Source: Epiperipatus broadwayi (taxonomy: Eukaryota; Onychophora; Udeonychophora; Euonychophora; Peripatidae). Taken from it: 64,000 bases of DNA. Of this stretch, positions 12,631 to 24,060 are shown piece by piece. Made by a program: the position numbers and the translations under genes. Position 1 is the first letter of the stretch; each line of letters starts with the position of its first letter. The notes beneath the pieces are model-generated. The model saw only the letters and a program-made list of their open reading frames with translations. It ran no database searches and had not been told where the DNA came from. The stretch covers positions 7,782,411 to 7,846,410 of the forward strand of contig JAQFVV010000013.1 of assembly GCA_028023455.1 (NCBI GenBank), written 5' to 3'.

Positions 12631-12640
12631 TAAGAGTATA

Positions 12641-14118
12641 TTTTTATTTTCCATGCTATACCAGAGCAAACTAGAATGAGTCCAAGTAATTCTATTCTTT
12701 GTAAATCCATGTTAAAAAAAAGTCTTCTACTAAATTTAATAGACTGTATCTAGATTGCGAACTAATAATTTAAAGTTTTATTAGATAATCTGTTATAATG
12801 TTTGGGGAAATTGGATTCATGTTTGAAGTTTTTTCACATTGAGGGTAATAATAGAGATTGGGCAAGTTTTGTAATTAATTATTTTATTATCATAATGCAA
12901 TTCTGTGCTATATTATTTTTTATTATATCACAAATCTTTTTTTTTTTTGCTAGATTTAATTTGCCTAAGAGATTAATATCATTTGTATAGATGAACAGTA
13001 GTGATAATTTTGATATATGAAAGGAGAGCCTTGAATTTATTAGCAAGCGATCTATGTTAGTTCTTTTCATTTTGTATCACCTATATATGTATTCATTATA
13101 AATAAATTTATTTATGCAATATTAAATTTAGAAAAATAAATAATAATAATTCATATAGAAAAGAAATAAAATATACTAAATATATAAATATGCCTGTGAG
13201 TTAGATATCATCTTATTTAAATTTTATTTTTTTTTAAAAAAAAAAATACATAAGAGAACTTTCTCTAAAATAAATTTAACTACAGGGATAAGACATTTAT
13301 TTATTTCTAATTTTCCTTTCTGCATTTATATAAAAAGATAAGACAGCCTTAAAATACTTACTACAAACAAAAACTTCCTGACAACTTGCCAAAAAGAAAA
13401 TATGTGAAGGAGAATATATTAAAAAGTTAGACAATTTCTGTTTGGTGCAGTTTCATGGATTTTTTTTTTTTTCTTAATGAGAATAGATATTCATTTACTG
13501 ATTAACAATTGAAGACTTCGGGACTAATTATTACTTGGAAAAAAATTCTCAGGTTGTTTGGAAAGATTCAGCTATTCATCTGGATTCAAATCCCATGTTA
13601 TTAGCATGATTATTGATTTCTTAACAATTTCACTGCAATTTCATAATTTTTATAACATTTTACTTTGCATCTAATATATCTGTATCTGATTACAATAATA
13701 TTGTTTTTAGTATGTTTATAATGAATTAATTAACATCTTAATTCCTATTTTTTATAATAGTACATAATAATTAGACTTAATTATTAAAAAATAATTTTTT
13801 GTGTATGTTAAATGATGTAGAAGACCTGTTTTATGATTCCAAGATTCTTTATGAAAGACAATTATCTGCACCAATAATATATATTAAAATCTCTACTTTA
13901 GATGCAATAACATTGTAATGTCTATTTTGAGTCACAATGTGAGTACTGAGAAAAATTAATGAATGTAGAGGTGTACTATTTTGAAATAATAAAACTTTTG
14001 AACATCATTAGTAATGGATTGCTAGAATTTTTCATCAACCGTTATCAAAAATTATTATTAACATTTCTATGTTCAGTAAAGTTTTTTTTTTTTTAATGTA
14101 ACATTCTTTTTTTTTAAG
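12641..14118. other. COG3 large intron, right part
   Basis: AT-rich sequence. A piece at about 13480-13640 (agaatagatattcatttactg through ctggattcaaatccc) resembles the diverged repeats near 19.4 and 20.2 kb and ends in a B-box-like ggattcaaatccc. The acceptor tttttttttaag closes the intron at 14118. Confidence 0.45.
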
Positions 14119-14201
14119 GTGCTGCTTACGGATTGATTCAGAATCGATATAAATTATTTTCTTTAAATTCTAATAATGCATTATTGGAGTTTTTACTTGA
14201 G
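14119..14201 (+). CDS. COG3: COG3 exon E
   Basis: After the split Ser codon it encodes AAYGLIQNRYKLFSLNSNN then ALLEFLLE, matching human RFFRLNSNNALIEFLLEG. The acceptor is cttttttttttaag and the donor is gtaaga at 14202, ending in phase 0. Confidence 0.92.
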
Positions 14202-16491
14202 GTAAGATAATAATATGTATTTAAAATATTTTATTGTCGTTACAAATTTTTGAAATAGTCTCTATAGAGCAATGATATTTTGTTCTAAGCCCTTCTCCCT
14301 GTGGAAGATGTTTTATTTCATGGATAATAATAAACACTATATATCAAATGGATAATAAATATAGTAAAAAAAAAAAAAATTCACATTTGTTTTATAAATA
14401 ATCAAAATATTTCAGCACAAATACATATAAAAAGAGAGAGAATTGTAAGACATATATATAAAGTATTTAAGTTTGAAACAAAAATAATTAACAAAAAAAT
14501 TAAAAGTAAATTTCAAAAATCTTTTGTTATTTTGTTTACAAAATTTTAATCCATTTTCTTCTTATACTTCTTAATTTTTAAAAATCCTTTGTATAAGAAT
14601 ATATTGTAGCTAAAAGATTTTAGAGATTTTTTTTTTTCAAAGAAATTATCGGAAAAACAGTTGTTCGTAAGATTGTTCTTCATATAATAACTATATGAGT
14701 AGATCTTTGTCATTACATTGTGTACTACCAGTATGATTGCAATTAGTTGAAGAAAGATATTATAATTCATGAAACAATTATTCTGGAAGATCTGATTGGC
14801 TAGTTATTTTGTAATGTTATAATTAATAAGACTTTGTTATTAATGGTTTATTGATTTGAAGGAGCAATTAAGTTAAATTATGAAATGTGTAAAAAGGATA
14901 ATGTATAAATATTAAATGATTGTAAATAAAGTTTTAATTTATAATTAAGATATAATTCAAATAAAAAAAGCTTAAGAAAAGTGGAATAAAAAAGACTTAT
15001 GAAGTAAAAATTTTATATATATGGAAAATGTAAGCGGTAAAGTTATTTTAAAATATAAAAAAGTTTGAATTACTACAAAAGTTTAATAATTTTAACCGAT
15101 AAACTGTGGCACAGTTGTGATTACAAAATTATGAAAATTCCACATGTCCATCATGATTTTCCTTTGAAATTATATATAATGATAAAGTACTAATTTTTTA
15201 GCTAAGAAGATATGCCCAAGAACTCACGATAATTTTTTAATATTAACTTTCAAGTCTTACAAGACTTGTAAATAAATAAATTTAAAAAATGGTGTTATCT
15301 AATAATTTTATAAATATATATAAGCACTGGCAGAATTGTGATACAGATATGCATCCGATATTACTAAATATTAAATGCTTGAATGCAATCCTTTTTTAAA
15401 AACTAAAATTATTAAATTTTTAAGTTTTTATTGATTCCGAAAAAATATAATTATTATATACAATTCTCATTGTAAATAAAAAATATCAATAAAACATTCA
15501 TGTTAATGCTTAGTGCATTCATTCAAAACTAATCGTTTGATGAATCTCCATTGTCAATCCAAGCCCCTAATGTAGTCTGCTAATTAATCACTAACATTAA
15601 GGGAAAGTTATATTAAAGCCCCCTACCACCACCAATTTTACTTAATCTGATCATTATGATTCTATTTAATTCATATAATGTTTCCATTTCACTTTGCTAA
15701 TTAATTGATTATCTTTTCCTAGAACATGTTGCTGTAATTTGAAAAGGTATTTTACCAATGCTAAAGAATTTCATTAAGCAACAAAGTTAAATTAATAAAT
15801 TTTTAGAGTAATTTGCTTTTAGGCTTACAATTAATATATGCCATTCTCCTTAACTTAATTATACACTAGTGACATCTTTCTTCCAACTCCAAAAGCTACA
15901 ATATAAGCAATGAGTAAAACACTTGGATATAAATGAAGTGAACTATACTACTTCAAATAGTCTCCAGCTAATTGGTCTTTTTCTGGTAAAGATTGTTGAA
16001 TTCACATTGGCTTCACTTAATGGCAGCTTTTGCTCATATGTAGCTGATTGACTTGAGTTCATAATCTTAAAATATTTGCGCTTTCAAGCCATTGTCTTTG
16101 AACAACAGGATAAAAGACAATGCAACACTTCACTGCTTTCATTAGAAGAAAGCCAAAGTGCTAGAAACTCGTCATAGAGCTGATTGCATTAGCAGTAGCC
16201 ACTGATTTTACTCATTGCTTGCTTTAGTACATTAATGCTGAAAAAGAAATCCAACTGTATCTAGACTTTATTTATAAAATATAAATTAAAATCTTATATG
16301 GTAGCTAATTTATCATGCATGATTATTAAACCATGAAAATTAGATTTCTGAATTAAATATGTGTGCATGTATGAGTTTTTTTTTAATAAAATGTGCAACA
16401 ATATTACATTGAACACAGTTAAAATGTTGTACTGTAATTATTTAATTCAATAATATTTTTTAGTGATAATTAATTGTAATAATAATTCTAG
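14202..16491 (+). other. COG3 intron
   Basis: AT-rich intron with no exon. The frame on the - strand at 14546-14770 is a composition artefact. The segment 15905-16220 is listed separately as an inverted-repeat element. Confidence 0.6.
15905..16220. repeat. Candidate short terminal-inverted-repeat element
   Basis: aagcaatgagtaaaa at 15905-15919 is exactly complementary to ttttactcattgctt at 16206-16220. The 315-bp interior is less AT-rich than its flanks and has no open frame. A target duplication was not recognised, so a chance or older inverted repeat is possible. Confidence 0.45.
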
Positions 16492-16626
16492 GGAACTCCA
16501 CAAGTAACTGAGCATTTAATTGATTCAAAAAAAGATGTTGACCAGCAGTTAAAGAAAACTTGTGAGGAATTCATTAATCATGTTTCTGAACAATTTCTTG
16601 AATCACTAAAATTTTTTCTTAACAAG
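16492..16626 (+). CDS. COG3: COG3 exon F
   Basis: Encodes GTPQVTEHLIDSKKDVDQQL then KKTCEEFINHVSEQFLESLK and FFLNK. DSKKDVD is shared with human COG3 (DSKKDVDRHLKSACEQFI). The acceptor is ataattctag and the donor gtaaga at 16627; phase 0 at both ends. Confidence 0.92.
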
Positions 16627-17014
16627 GTAAGATATTGACAAAAATGCATTTTTTATTTTTTTTTTAATTTTTACAAATATTTTATTTATTAAATTGTTTA
16701 TTAATATGAAAAAATATTTGTGAGTCTTCTTGTTGCATTATTATTTCAGAAATATTTAAATGTTTCATTTCATATTTATATAAAATTTTACTGAAGTAAT
16801 AATGTGATAAGATAAAAGAAAGGCTATAGAAACTCATATTTTTTGTTATTTGATGTAGATATTAAATAATTGTGTGTATTTATGGTATATATATAGAACA
16901 ATAATAAACTTCTTAAAATAGTATGAATATTGTTTGTAATAACAAACTCTGTTTTATTGCTCTTTTTTTGCTAGAAAATTGAAAAGATTTTAGGTCACAC
17001 AGATATATATTCGG

Positions 17015-17245
17015 ATCAATAAAGAGGGATCGAAAACAACAAATAGATATCTTTCGCATTATTGAAAAAATTAAGAAACTAAAACGGAGCTGGGCTACAC
17101 ATGACATTAAAAGAAATGATAATTTTCAATTAAAGCCTTAAAAAGAAAGAGACTATGTGTGAGATAGATTGATGAAATACAGTTTATTGGAGTAATGTTA
17201 TGAAAAGAAGCTGTGTAATAGAAATACTGGAATAAATTCAGAAAA
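17015..17245 (+). pseudogene. RTE-type LINE 3' fragment
   Basis: agagggatcgaaaac, attgaaaaaattaa and ggagctgggct align in order with 54312-54400 in the LINE at 52-54.6 kb. The translated pieces (IEKIKKLKRSWAT-like) match the C-terminal tail that follows reverse transcriptase in RTE-clade LINEs. It lacks the RT domain and has stops, so it is a dead 5'-truncated copy inside a COG3 intron. Confidence 0.6.
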
Positions 17246-17621
17246 TCATTTATAATGGATCAAATATTTGGAAATGATAATGTCTTTGATGTAATTTTAA
17301 TAAAAATAATGTTTTATAGACTGAAAGGAGAGAATAACTTTTCCAATAATTTAAAATTCTCCATTTTATTTGTTAATAAATGAGAAACAAATTGAGATTA
17401 TTATGTTCATTTCAGGTCCATAACTGCTTTTGTTCAATCTACTTTACAATTCTACAAGCTATTTACTCAGTGATCTTTGTTTATGGATGTTTGGTACTTT
17501 ATTAAAGTCTATGAATACTCATTCTATGTTGTGATTCACTATTAGAATTTATTGACTATTCTGCATATAATCATATATTTAAAAATGTTAATTTCTAAAA
17601 ACCAATAGAACTCACACTACC

Positions 17622-17686
17622 TCTACATTGATAACTCTGGTTGGCACTGAATGGTACTACTGTATAGAGAGTTTTGCCTGTGAAAT
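17622..17686 (+). repeat. Dispersed fragment of the 23-kb foldback family
   Basis: ctctggttggcactgaatgg and tactgtatagagagttttgc resemble the outer part of the right arm of the foldback element (about 23785-23834: ctctggcgtgcactgagtgg, ctactgtagacagagttta). This shows that the family is dispersed. Confidence 0.5.
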
Positions 17687-17934
17687 GCTTTTAATTAGAA
17701 TTAAAGTTTTGGGATGGAAAATAGTGAATAATATTTTCAGCTTTTAACTGCTTTAGCCACGCAAATTTGGACTAAGAAATACATTGTAAAAATAGTAAAT
17801 TTTAAGTAAATTTATTAACATTTAAACTTAAGCAATATTTATAATAGGAGAATGATGTGGTTTTCTACTACTGACTTACTACATTACGTTGTTGCAACTC
17901 CACTTTCAGATATGGTAAAGTGAGATTTGTTTAT

Positions 17935-18062
17935 GTAATCACTAAATAAATAAGTCAAACAATTTATTGCTAAGAACTTCACAAGAAATTCAAGTAGCAG
18001 AAATGCCAGAGTGGAACTTAGATCCCTCCACTTTACCAGGGCATTAAACTACACAGTACTAT
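17935..18062 (-). repeat. tRNA-derived SINE fragment, copy 1
   Basis: Read on the - strand, gtgtagtttaatgccctggt is followed by tctaagttccactctggca and attgtttgacttattta. The order and spacing match the copies at 23.9, 35.7 and 46.7 kb. The A-box-like and B-box-like segments are eroded, and no functional tRNA could fold. Confidence 0.5.
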
Positions 18063-18785
18063 GGAGTCAGTAATTATTAATTAATTTATATTTTACATAT
18101 GATATAACTGACTTCACAATTATTTTACTTAATACTTTTATATTTATTTTTACATAAAATAGTTATGTAACAAAAAAAAATGCAAATTGAAATTCAACAT
18201 TCATATCTTGAAATGTTATTAAAGAGCAAAGTTGATCAGAGGAAGAGTTTAAATTCAGATAGAAATGATATTTTACATATTTTTTTTTTATGTGTAATAA
18301 TCCAAGAAGTGTCACAAGTGTTAATCAAATCTGAACATTTGAAATTTGATTACAGTGATAAATGCTAAAGATCCTGTGAAGATAGTGGAAGTGAGGAAAG
18401 AGATGACTTAGCTTAGATTGAGTTTTGAGCTTTTATGGATAATGAACAACACTTATCTAGATTATGTACCATTCCTTTCTTCAGATTATTTTAAAAAGAA
18501 AAATAAGAGACAGAAGAAAAAATTAAGAATAACCAATTAATATAAAACAGTGGATACATTGGAAGATATATTGCAGACAAATAATTTTATTCAGCAGTAA
18601 GTTTTCATTAGTATGCTGTAAACTAAGTATAGCATATAATAACTTCTACTAGCATCCATTGAGCAAATGTTTATGTTGATTTTCAGAAAAATAATAGTAT
18701 AAACATGTAAATTTAGATTTAAATAATTTAATTTGTAATTTTTTCCTATAACACTACTGTATTTACTTTTTTATTTTCTATTTAG

Positions 18786-18989
18786 GCCGATGTTATTTTG
18801 AAAATGAATGCTGAAAATCCACAGTCGGTCGATCTTCGGCAACAGCCATTTGCCAGTCCCGAAAAGGTGAATGAAGTCATAAATGTTAGTTATAGACAAT
18901 TAAAGTCTTTTCTTCCAGTGATTCAACGAACCATGGTATTATATTTGGCAAATAGAGAGACTGAACACATTTTATTTAAACCTGTAAAG
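18786..18989 (+). CDS. COG3: COG3 exon G
   Basis: Longest visible COG3 exon, 68 codons: ADVILKMNAENPQSVDLRQQ, PFASPEKVNEVINVSYRQLK, SFLPVIQRTMVLYLANRETE and HILFKPVK. Human COG3 has the equivalent LSQQPWAQPAKVNDLAATAY and LYLSNKDTEFILFKPV. The acceptor is tctatttag and the donor gtattt at 18990, phase 0. The frame stays open past the donor to 19049, but that extension is intronic. Confidence 0.93.
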
Positions 18990-19068
18990 GTATTTACATT
19001 CTTTGATAATATAAATTTCAATATGCTTAAAATTAAATTTCTCAAATAATTTTTTTCTATCATTTCAG

Positions 19069-19167
19069 ACTATTATTCAACAAACATTTCAACAGCTTAT
19101 TCAGTTAATACATAATACATATACTGAAGAAGATCAGCAAATTATCGGATGCCCTTCCATTGATCAG
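19069..19167 (+). CDS. COG3: COG3 exon H
   Basis: Encodes TIIQQTFQQLIQLIHNTYTE then EDQQIIGCPSIDQ, matching human VFQKFHALLKEEFSSEDIQI and IACPSMEQ. The donor gtctga at 19168 is weak. If it is not used, the protein ends at once after Val (gtc tga), giving a product only about ten residues shorter. The acceptor is ttctatcatttcag. Confidence 0.9.
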
Positions 19168-20558
19168 GTCTGAATTAAAAAAAGAATATTTGTTATGATT
19201 CTAAGAATTGTAAAAAAATTTTTTGATTAGCATATGATAAAGTACTAGTTGTCAGAATGTGCAGTATTTTTTTTAAAGCAAGAAACCTATTAGTGTTAAA
19301 ATTTTGAAAAGTTTATTGAGTCATCTGGAAAAAAATTGCTAATCTTATAAGCTTAAAAGATCCCAAATTTATGATATAGTTTGTAGTAAGATTTTGGACA
19401 TTTTTTCATTCTTGTTTTTTGCTAGTTAAGAATACCTAGATATCCATTTTTGGTCCAATATTAGATTAACCAATTTAGCAGTGAATCAGTTATCTGAAAG
19501 AAAAATTCTAAGCTTTCTTGGAATCTGAAACATTATTTTTTTTAAGTTTCATTTGGACTGGATTCTAATCCCATATTCAAAGATTTAAAGAAAGTTAGTA
19601 ATTTGTATCTAAAGTATCTCCAACCTCTTTCTTTTTAAAAAATTTTTGTTCATGTCTTATTATTATTAAAGTTGCAAATGATGTTTAATTTTTCTATAGT
19701 TCATGTGCCAGGGATTGGTTCTGTTGTCTTTTGCAGCATTGCATTAACATTTTTTAAATAGTAAAATTGCTTAATCAGAATCCTGCAGATTAACAAAATT
19801 GTTATTTCTTGATTTGTAAATTCTGAAGTTCCTTCAAGAGAATTAACTTTTACCAAAGATGTGAACCTGAACTAAAAATGTTCTGATAATAGACAATTAC
19901 AATAAATTAAGACATAATCTTTTAATTATACACTTTTTTTATTATCATATGTAAGATTTATTGATTTTTCTAAAAAATCATCTGAATGAAAAAGAAAAAT
20001 ATTTAAATACAAACTATTTGTATGTGCTTTTGTGTATGGGATAACAAATGAGTATTAAAACTTAAATATGGGGGGGGGGACTTTTATACACCCCTCAGCA
20101 GAGTAAAGATCTCTCCAAAACTACACCACACTACATCATAAAAGGATAGTGATGGTGAGAATATTATCAAGCTTTTCAATTTCTAGATGAATTTGAGCAT
20201 TTTTCCATTCTTGATTTATCCTCTAAATGAGAATAAGTGGATATTCATTTCTGACCAATATTAGATGGTTAATTGAAAGAAAAATTCTAAGCTTGATTAA
20301 AACCTTAATGTTTTCATGCCTGCATTTTAATTCTATACACAAAAATATAAATCATATTGTAATTTTATATATAAGTGTTTTTAAACGTTTTGCCAGAAAA
20401 GATTAATTAAGACGTAAATATATGTTCTATTCTATAGAACCTTTAATTTGCTGAACTTGCTTTCAACCTATATAGACAGATTTTTATTGATAGTGTGGGA
20501 GTTATTAGCAATATGCCATCTTCCTTACCTTTCAAACATACTATGTTTATGTTTATAG
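19168..20558 (+). other. COG3 last intron, first part
   Basis: Two diverged direct copies of one repeat are visible, about 19395-19520 and 20195-20305. They share cattttttcattcttg, ccaatattagat and gaaagaaaaattctaagctt. A G run at 20070-20079 precedes a pyrimidine-rich stretch. No exon seen. Confidence 0.5.
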
Positions 20559-21474
20559 TGTAACAAAATTACCTTTTCGACCGTTTGTGAACGTTTAATT
20601 TTACACTTTACGATCAAGACGACTGTCATGTCAAGCAAATATAGACTCATTAACTAAGTCTATATTCCTGATCGAATACTGAGATTACCAATGGAATATT
20701 TCAGTATTATCTTTCCTGATCAGACGCTTCTTCGGCTGCTGGATATTCATTCATAAGAATGATTTATTTAAAATAATCCAGCGCTTGAAATATTTATAAT
20801 TTTTGTGAGATTTAATATTACTGTACTATATCGACACGTGTACTTTTACTAGAATAAATGTCTCGTTAGTATTTTATAACCCTATGGGTATATCATTATA
20901 ATTAGTATGGTGAAGAAGGAAAGACGAGACATAAAGAGCTATTCGTAAATAAGTATTGTTTAATATAATACATTCATAAACATTAAAATATAATATTTCA
21001 ACATAAAACAATCAATCATTACAATAACACAAATTATATCTAATTTAATTAACCCTTCACCTAAAATGATAATTCTTTGATACTAAACATTTATAAGTAG
21101 ATATTTATAGCTTATAGTCTTTTCTTCACTTATTCTTTGATACAGAAAATTACTAATTATTTGGTTCATTCAGATTCACATTTGCAATTGCATTTTTTAA
21201 TTGATGTGGCCATTTACGAAAGTGTGTTATATTAAAGTTAATTACCTCGGTTTTCTGGACGTTGACGAGGGAATTATTACCCATCATGTGAATTACTCCA
21301 CTTCTTTTGTAGAGATGGAAATTCTTGGGATCCGGCTGGATTCTTACTTGCAGCTTACTTAAGTGTCGTATTCTTGCGGCTTCTATGACAGGGAAGGTGA
21401 ACCATCAGGCAGGCGCTATCTCTGTTATTACTTCATGGGGAAGATGACTTTACACCCAAGGCGAGCGTGGATCA
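20559..21474 (+). mobile_element. Possible LTR and primer-binding site of an LTR retrotransposon
   Basis: The segment starts tgtaacaaaattacc and ends gcgtggatca. It is followed after AC by tggcgtccgttgtgg, which is placed and shaped like a tRNA primer-binding site. It is richer in CpG than its flanks and includes a 10-bp hairpin (aatatagact/aagtctatatt, 20637-20668). I found no second LTR and no gag or pol frame downstream, so only a 5' end or remnant could be present. The tRNA primer is not recognised. This is a weak, structure-only call. Confidence 0.28.
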
Positions 21475-22210
21475 ACTGGCGTCCGTTGTGGCCCCTTAGC
21501 CCTGCATTCTCGATGTTTCAACTTCTTGGTACATTTTTGTTCACAGCTCTCGAATTCCTCTGTCTTTCAGCTTAGCAGACTCAAGAAGAACTAAAACATG
21601 GCTCCTTCTTTACCCGACTTGTTACTTAATTGTCCCAGAATTTTTTTCTTATCTTCTTGATTGTTTTTGGAATGTCATTAATTACATTTCACACATTTCT
21701 TTTACTTTCATAAAATACATACAATTTTCTTCTTGTTTTTTATTTTTTTATTTACTTCCATTTCTTTTTAATAAATAATTTTCTTATTTCATGCATTCAC
21801 ATGTGTATTTTGAAGAGATGATCTTTATCTTTTTTTTATAAATCTATTTATTTTTATTTGTAATTGCGACTGAAATTTATGATTGCTAATTCTACAATCA
21901 TTAACCCCTTTTTATTTACCTTTCCCTTTAAGATTTAATCATCACCTTTGGTGATCTTATTTTACTATTCCTTAAACTTTACTAATTTTAAATTCTAAAA
22001 AAGTTAACATTGGAAGGTGGAAGATAAGGATCTTAGTTGCTTACCTCCCTTCACTTTCTTTAATTACCATAATTGATTTTTTAATTACTTGCATTCCTCA
22101 ACTACCATTTTGATTTTTTAATTAAAACTAACTTAAAATAAATTTATTTTATTTTTCTATGCTATATATTAAATGTACACATGTGTGATCGCAGTATGTG
22201 TGATCATCAC

Positions 22211-22613
22211 AATAGGATTGAAGCTGTGACCATATTCCAGAAAGACTGACATATATTCTGCATTATTCTATTTTGTCCGATTATAAGTATGTTTGCATGT
22301 GATTCCCCATAATACACTGCACAGCATGATGAGTCATTGCATCTAATCTGATATATTATCTGAGGAGTCTGATCTAGAGACAATCCAACTTTTGTGTTAT
22401 TTATTATTTAGATTAATAAACAACAAAAGGGTCAATTGTCTCCAGATCAGATCGCAAAAAATGATTGTCTTCAGGTCATGGAAAGTCATGTGCAAACATT
22501 GCTATCAGGATAGTGCAATAAAAATATATTTATAACCACATAAAAAAACAGTGCAGAATATAAGTCTGTCTTTCTGGAACATGAACAAGAATACAGACAC
22601 AGCTTCAACCCTG
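22211..22613. repeat. Nested hairpin element, about 400 bp
   Basis: The outer arms pair about 22214-22265 (ggattgaagctgtgaccata, ttccagaaagactgac) with about 22545-22611 (gtctgtctttctggaa, cacagcttcaacc). The inner arms pair about 22368-22395 (ctgatctagagacaatcc) with 22430-22452 (attgtctccagatcag). The centre carries aacttttgtg/caaaaggg. No transposase is present. It looks like a MITE or foldback element with a long palindromic core. Confidence 0.6.
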
Positions 22614-23058
22614 AAAATGTAATTATAGTATGTTTGGAGCACAAGATTAAAAAGGCATGGCATGTCACGTTATCCAAGAAGTGGAACATTTAAATTTTTA
22701 AAAATTTACATAATGATATTCAAATATAGCAGTTCTTGCTACTGAATGTGATATCTAAGAAATGGAACTTTTAAAATTTACATAATGATATTCAAAAATG
22801 GCAATTGTTGCTACTGAACAAAAATGCTATGAATCTGATTGTACAGGTCGAAAGCTTGTTCAGCAAATTAAAGATTCTTTAGAATAGAACATTAATTTAT
22901 TGATAATTTCAAAATTCCTTCAAAAAGATTAATTTATGAGTACAGCAAAGAAATTAAAACATAAGAGGCAGTTTTGTTATTCATTGAAAATAATCGATTA
23001 CAATTCGTGTAAGTTACAGTAAGAAAATTATGATAACACAAATTAAAAAATACTTTAA

Positions 23059-23838
23059 ACCACTAAACATCACATGATCACCATTCTTTATGCTTACCCA
23101 TGCTGTTTGCACAAAAGCTAAACTCTCTATATAGTAGTGTCACTCAGGCAAGCCAGAACAATCAATGGATACGAGAAAGTTTGTGCATAAAATCCCTATC
23201 TAGTGCCTATTCGTCCATTATCCCCAGATTAGTTTCTAGCTTGTGGCTTTTATAAGTGAGGAACCTTGCATCTGAGAGCACTGCATCTAGATATTAGGAT
23301 CTAATACAAACCTCCAGCAGCCACCTTTTACTTTAATAGCTAACTATAAAGCTTTTGAGTCCAAAATGAAAACGCAATGTTTTCAATTCAAGTTCATTAG
23401 TTGGTATATCATAGAGATCTGAACTCAGTTCAGCATCCATACATTCTGGAGTCTTTGGTTGTTTAATAACCACACTCACCATAATTCTGTTGTGCAGGAT
23501 TGGTATTCCACTAAACACCACATGATCACTATTCTTAATGCTTACACAAGCTGTTTGCACAGAGGCTAAACTCTCCATTTTGAATTCAAAGCTTTATAGT
23601 TAGCTAATAAGGTAAAAGGTGGTAGCTGGTGGGTTGCATTAGATCCTAAGATCTAGGTGCAGTGCTCTCATATCCGATGCACCTCATTTGTGAAAGCCAC
23701 AAGCTAGAAACTAATCTGGGAATATTGAACGAACAAGCACTAGATAGGGATTTTATACACAAACCTTTTTGCATCCATTAACTACTCTGGCGTGCACTGA
23801 GTGGCGCTACTGTAGACAGAGTTTAGCCTCTGTGTAAA
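23059..23838. repeat. Foldback element with an added direct repeat
   Basis: Inverted arms of about 259 bp lie at 23109-23367 and 23576-23834 (for example ttagtttctagcttgtggct in the left arm and agccacaagctagaaactaa in the right). The 208-bp spacer holds a second, direct copy of the sequence flanking the left arm: catcacatgatcaccattct at 23067 and caccacatgatcactattct at 23514, each followed by an aagctgtttgcaca-like segment. The open frame on the - strand at 23333-23578 lies in this spacer and has no coding support. Confidence 0.75.
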
Positions 23839-23924
23839 AAATAATATTGTTGTTTAAATCAGTATTTAATTATTTTAATTCTAGGAAGAAGAAATTTAAT
23901 AATAACAAACTCTGTTAATATATA

Positions 23925-24050
23925 ATACAATGATTTTATTGCTCAGAAATTCTTAAGAAGTTGGAGCTCTGAAAGTGCCAGAACTGGAATTAATCCAAGA
24001 CCCATAAATTCCAGACTAATATTCTATCACTGCACTAAACCACCCAGAGC
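23925..24050 (-). repeat. tRNA-derived SINE fragment, copy 2
   Basis: On the - strand, tggtttagtgcagtgataga fits an A-box region, and gggtcttggattaattccag fits a B-box region. It is followed by ttctggcactttcagagctc and a tail shared with the copy at 17.9 kb. Non-functional relic. Confidence 0.55.
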
Positions 24051-24060
24051 AATAACTCTG

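Larger units (their letters stand above)
7561..12640. repeat. Composite CpG-retaining, homopolymer-rich repeat tract
   Basis: This 5-kb stretch differs from the rest of the intron. CpG dinucleotides are common (for example 10665-10860), long poly-A and poly-T runs are frequent, and it holds several internal repeats. Its two ends carry related direct segments: gactgagctagccacaaggg near 7581 versus catgagctagtgacattggg near 12459, and attacggtaaggttcgat near 8078 versus attacggtaagattctct near 12578, the latter followed by atcgttataat in both. An inverted pair lies at 10537-10580 and 12225-12275 (aaaattttggttgt...tctcatccttgg against its reverse complement). TGGCGCCAACGTG at 8007 resembles a tRNA primer-binding site, but no LTR boundary is clear. 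The open frames at 7809-8069, 9173-9355 and 10151-10420 match nothing I know. Best read as a nested non-autonomous element or satellite-like insertion. Confidence 0.5.

Noticed and set aside
23333-23578. 81-codon - strand frame
   Set aside because: Lies in the spacer and arm of a foldback repeat, with no domain or splice logic.
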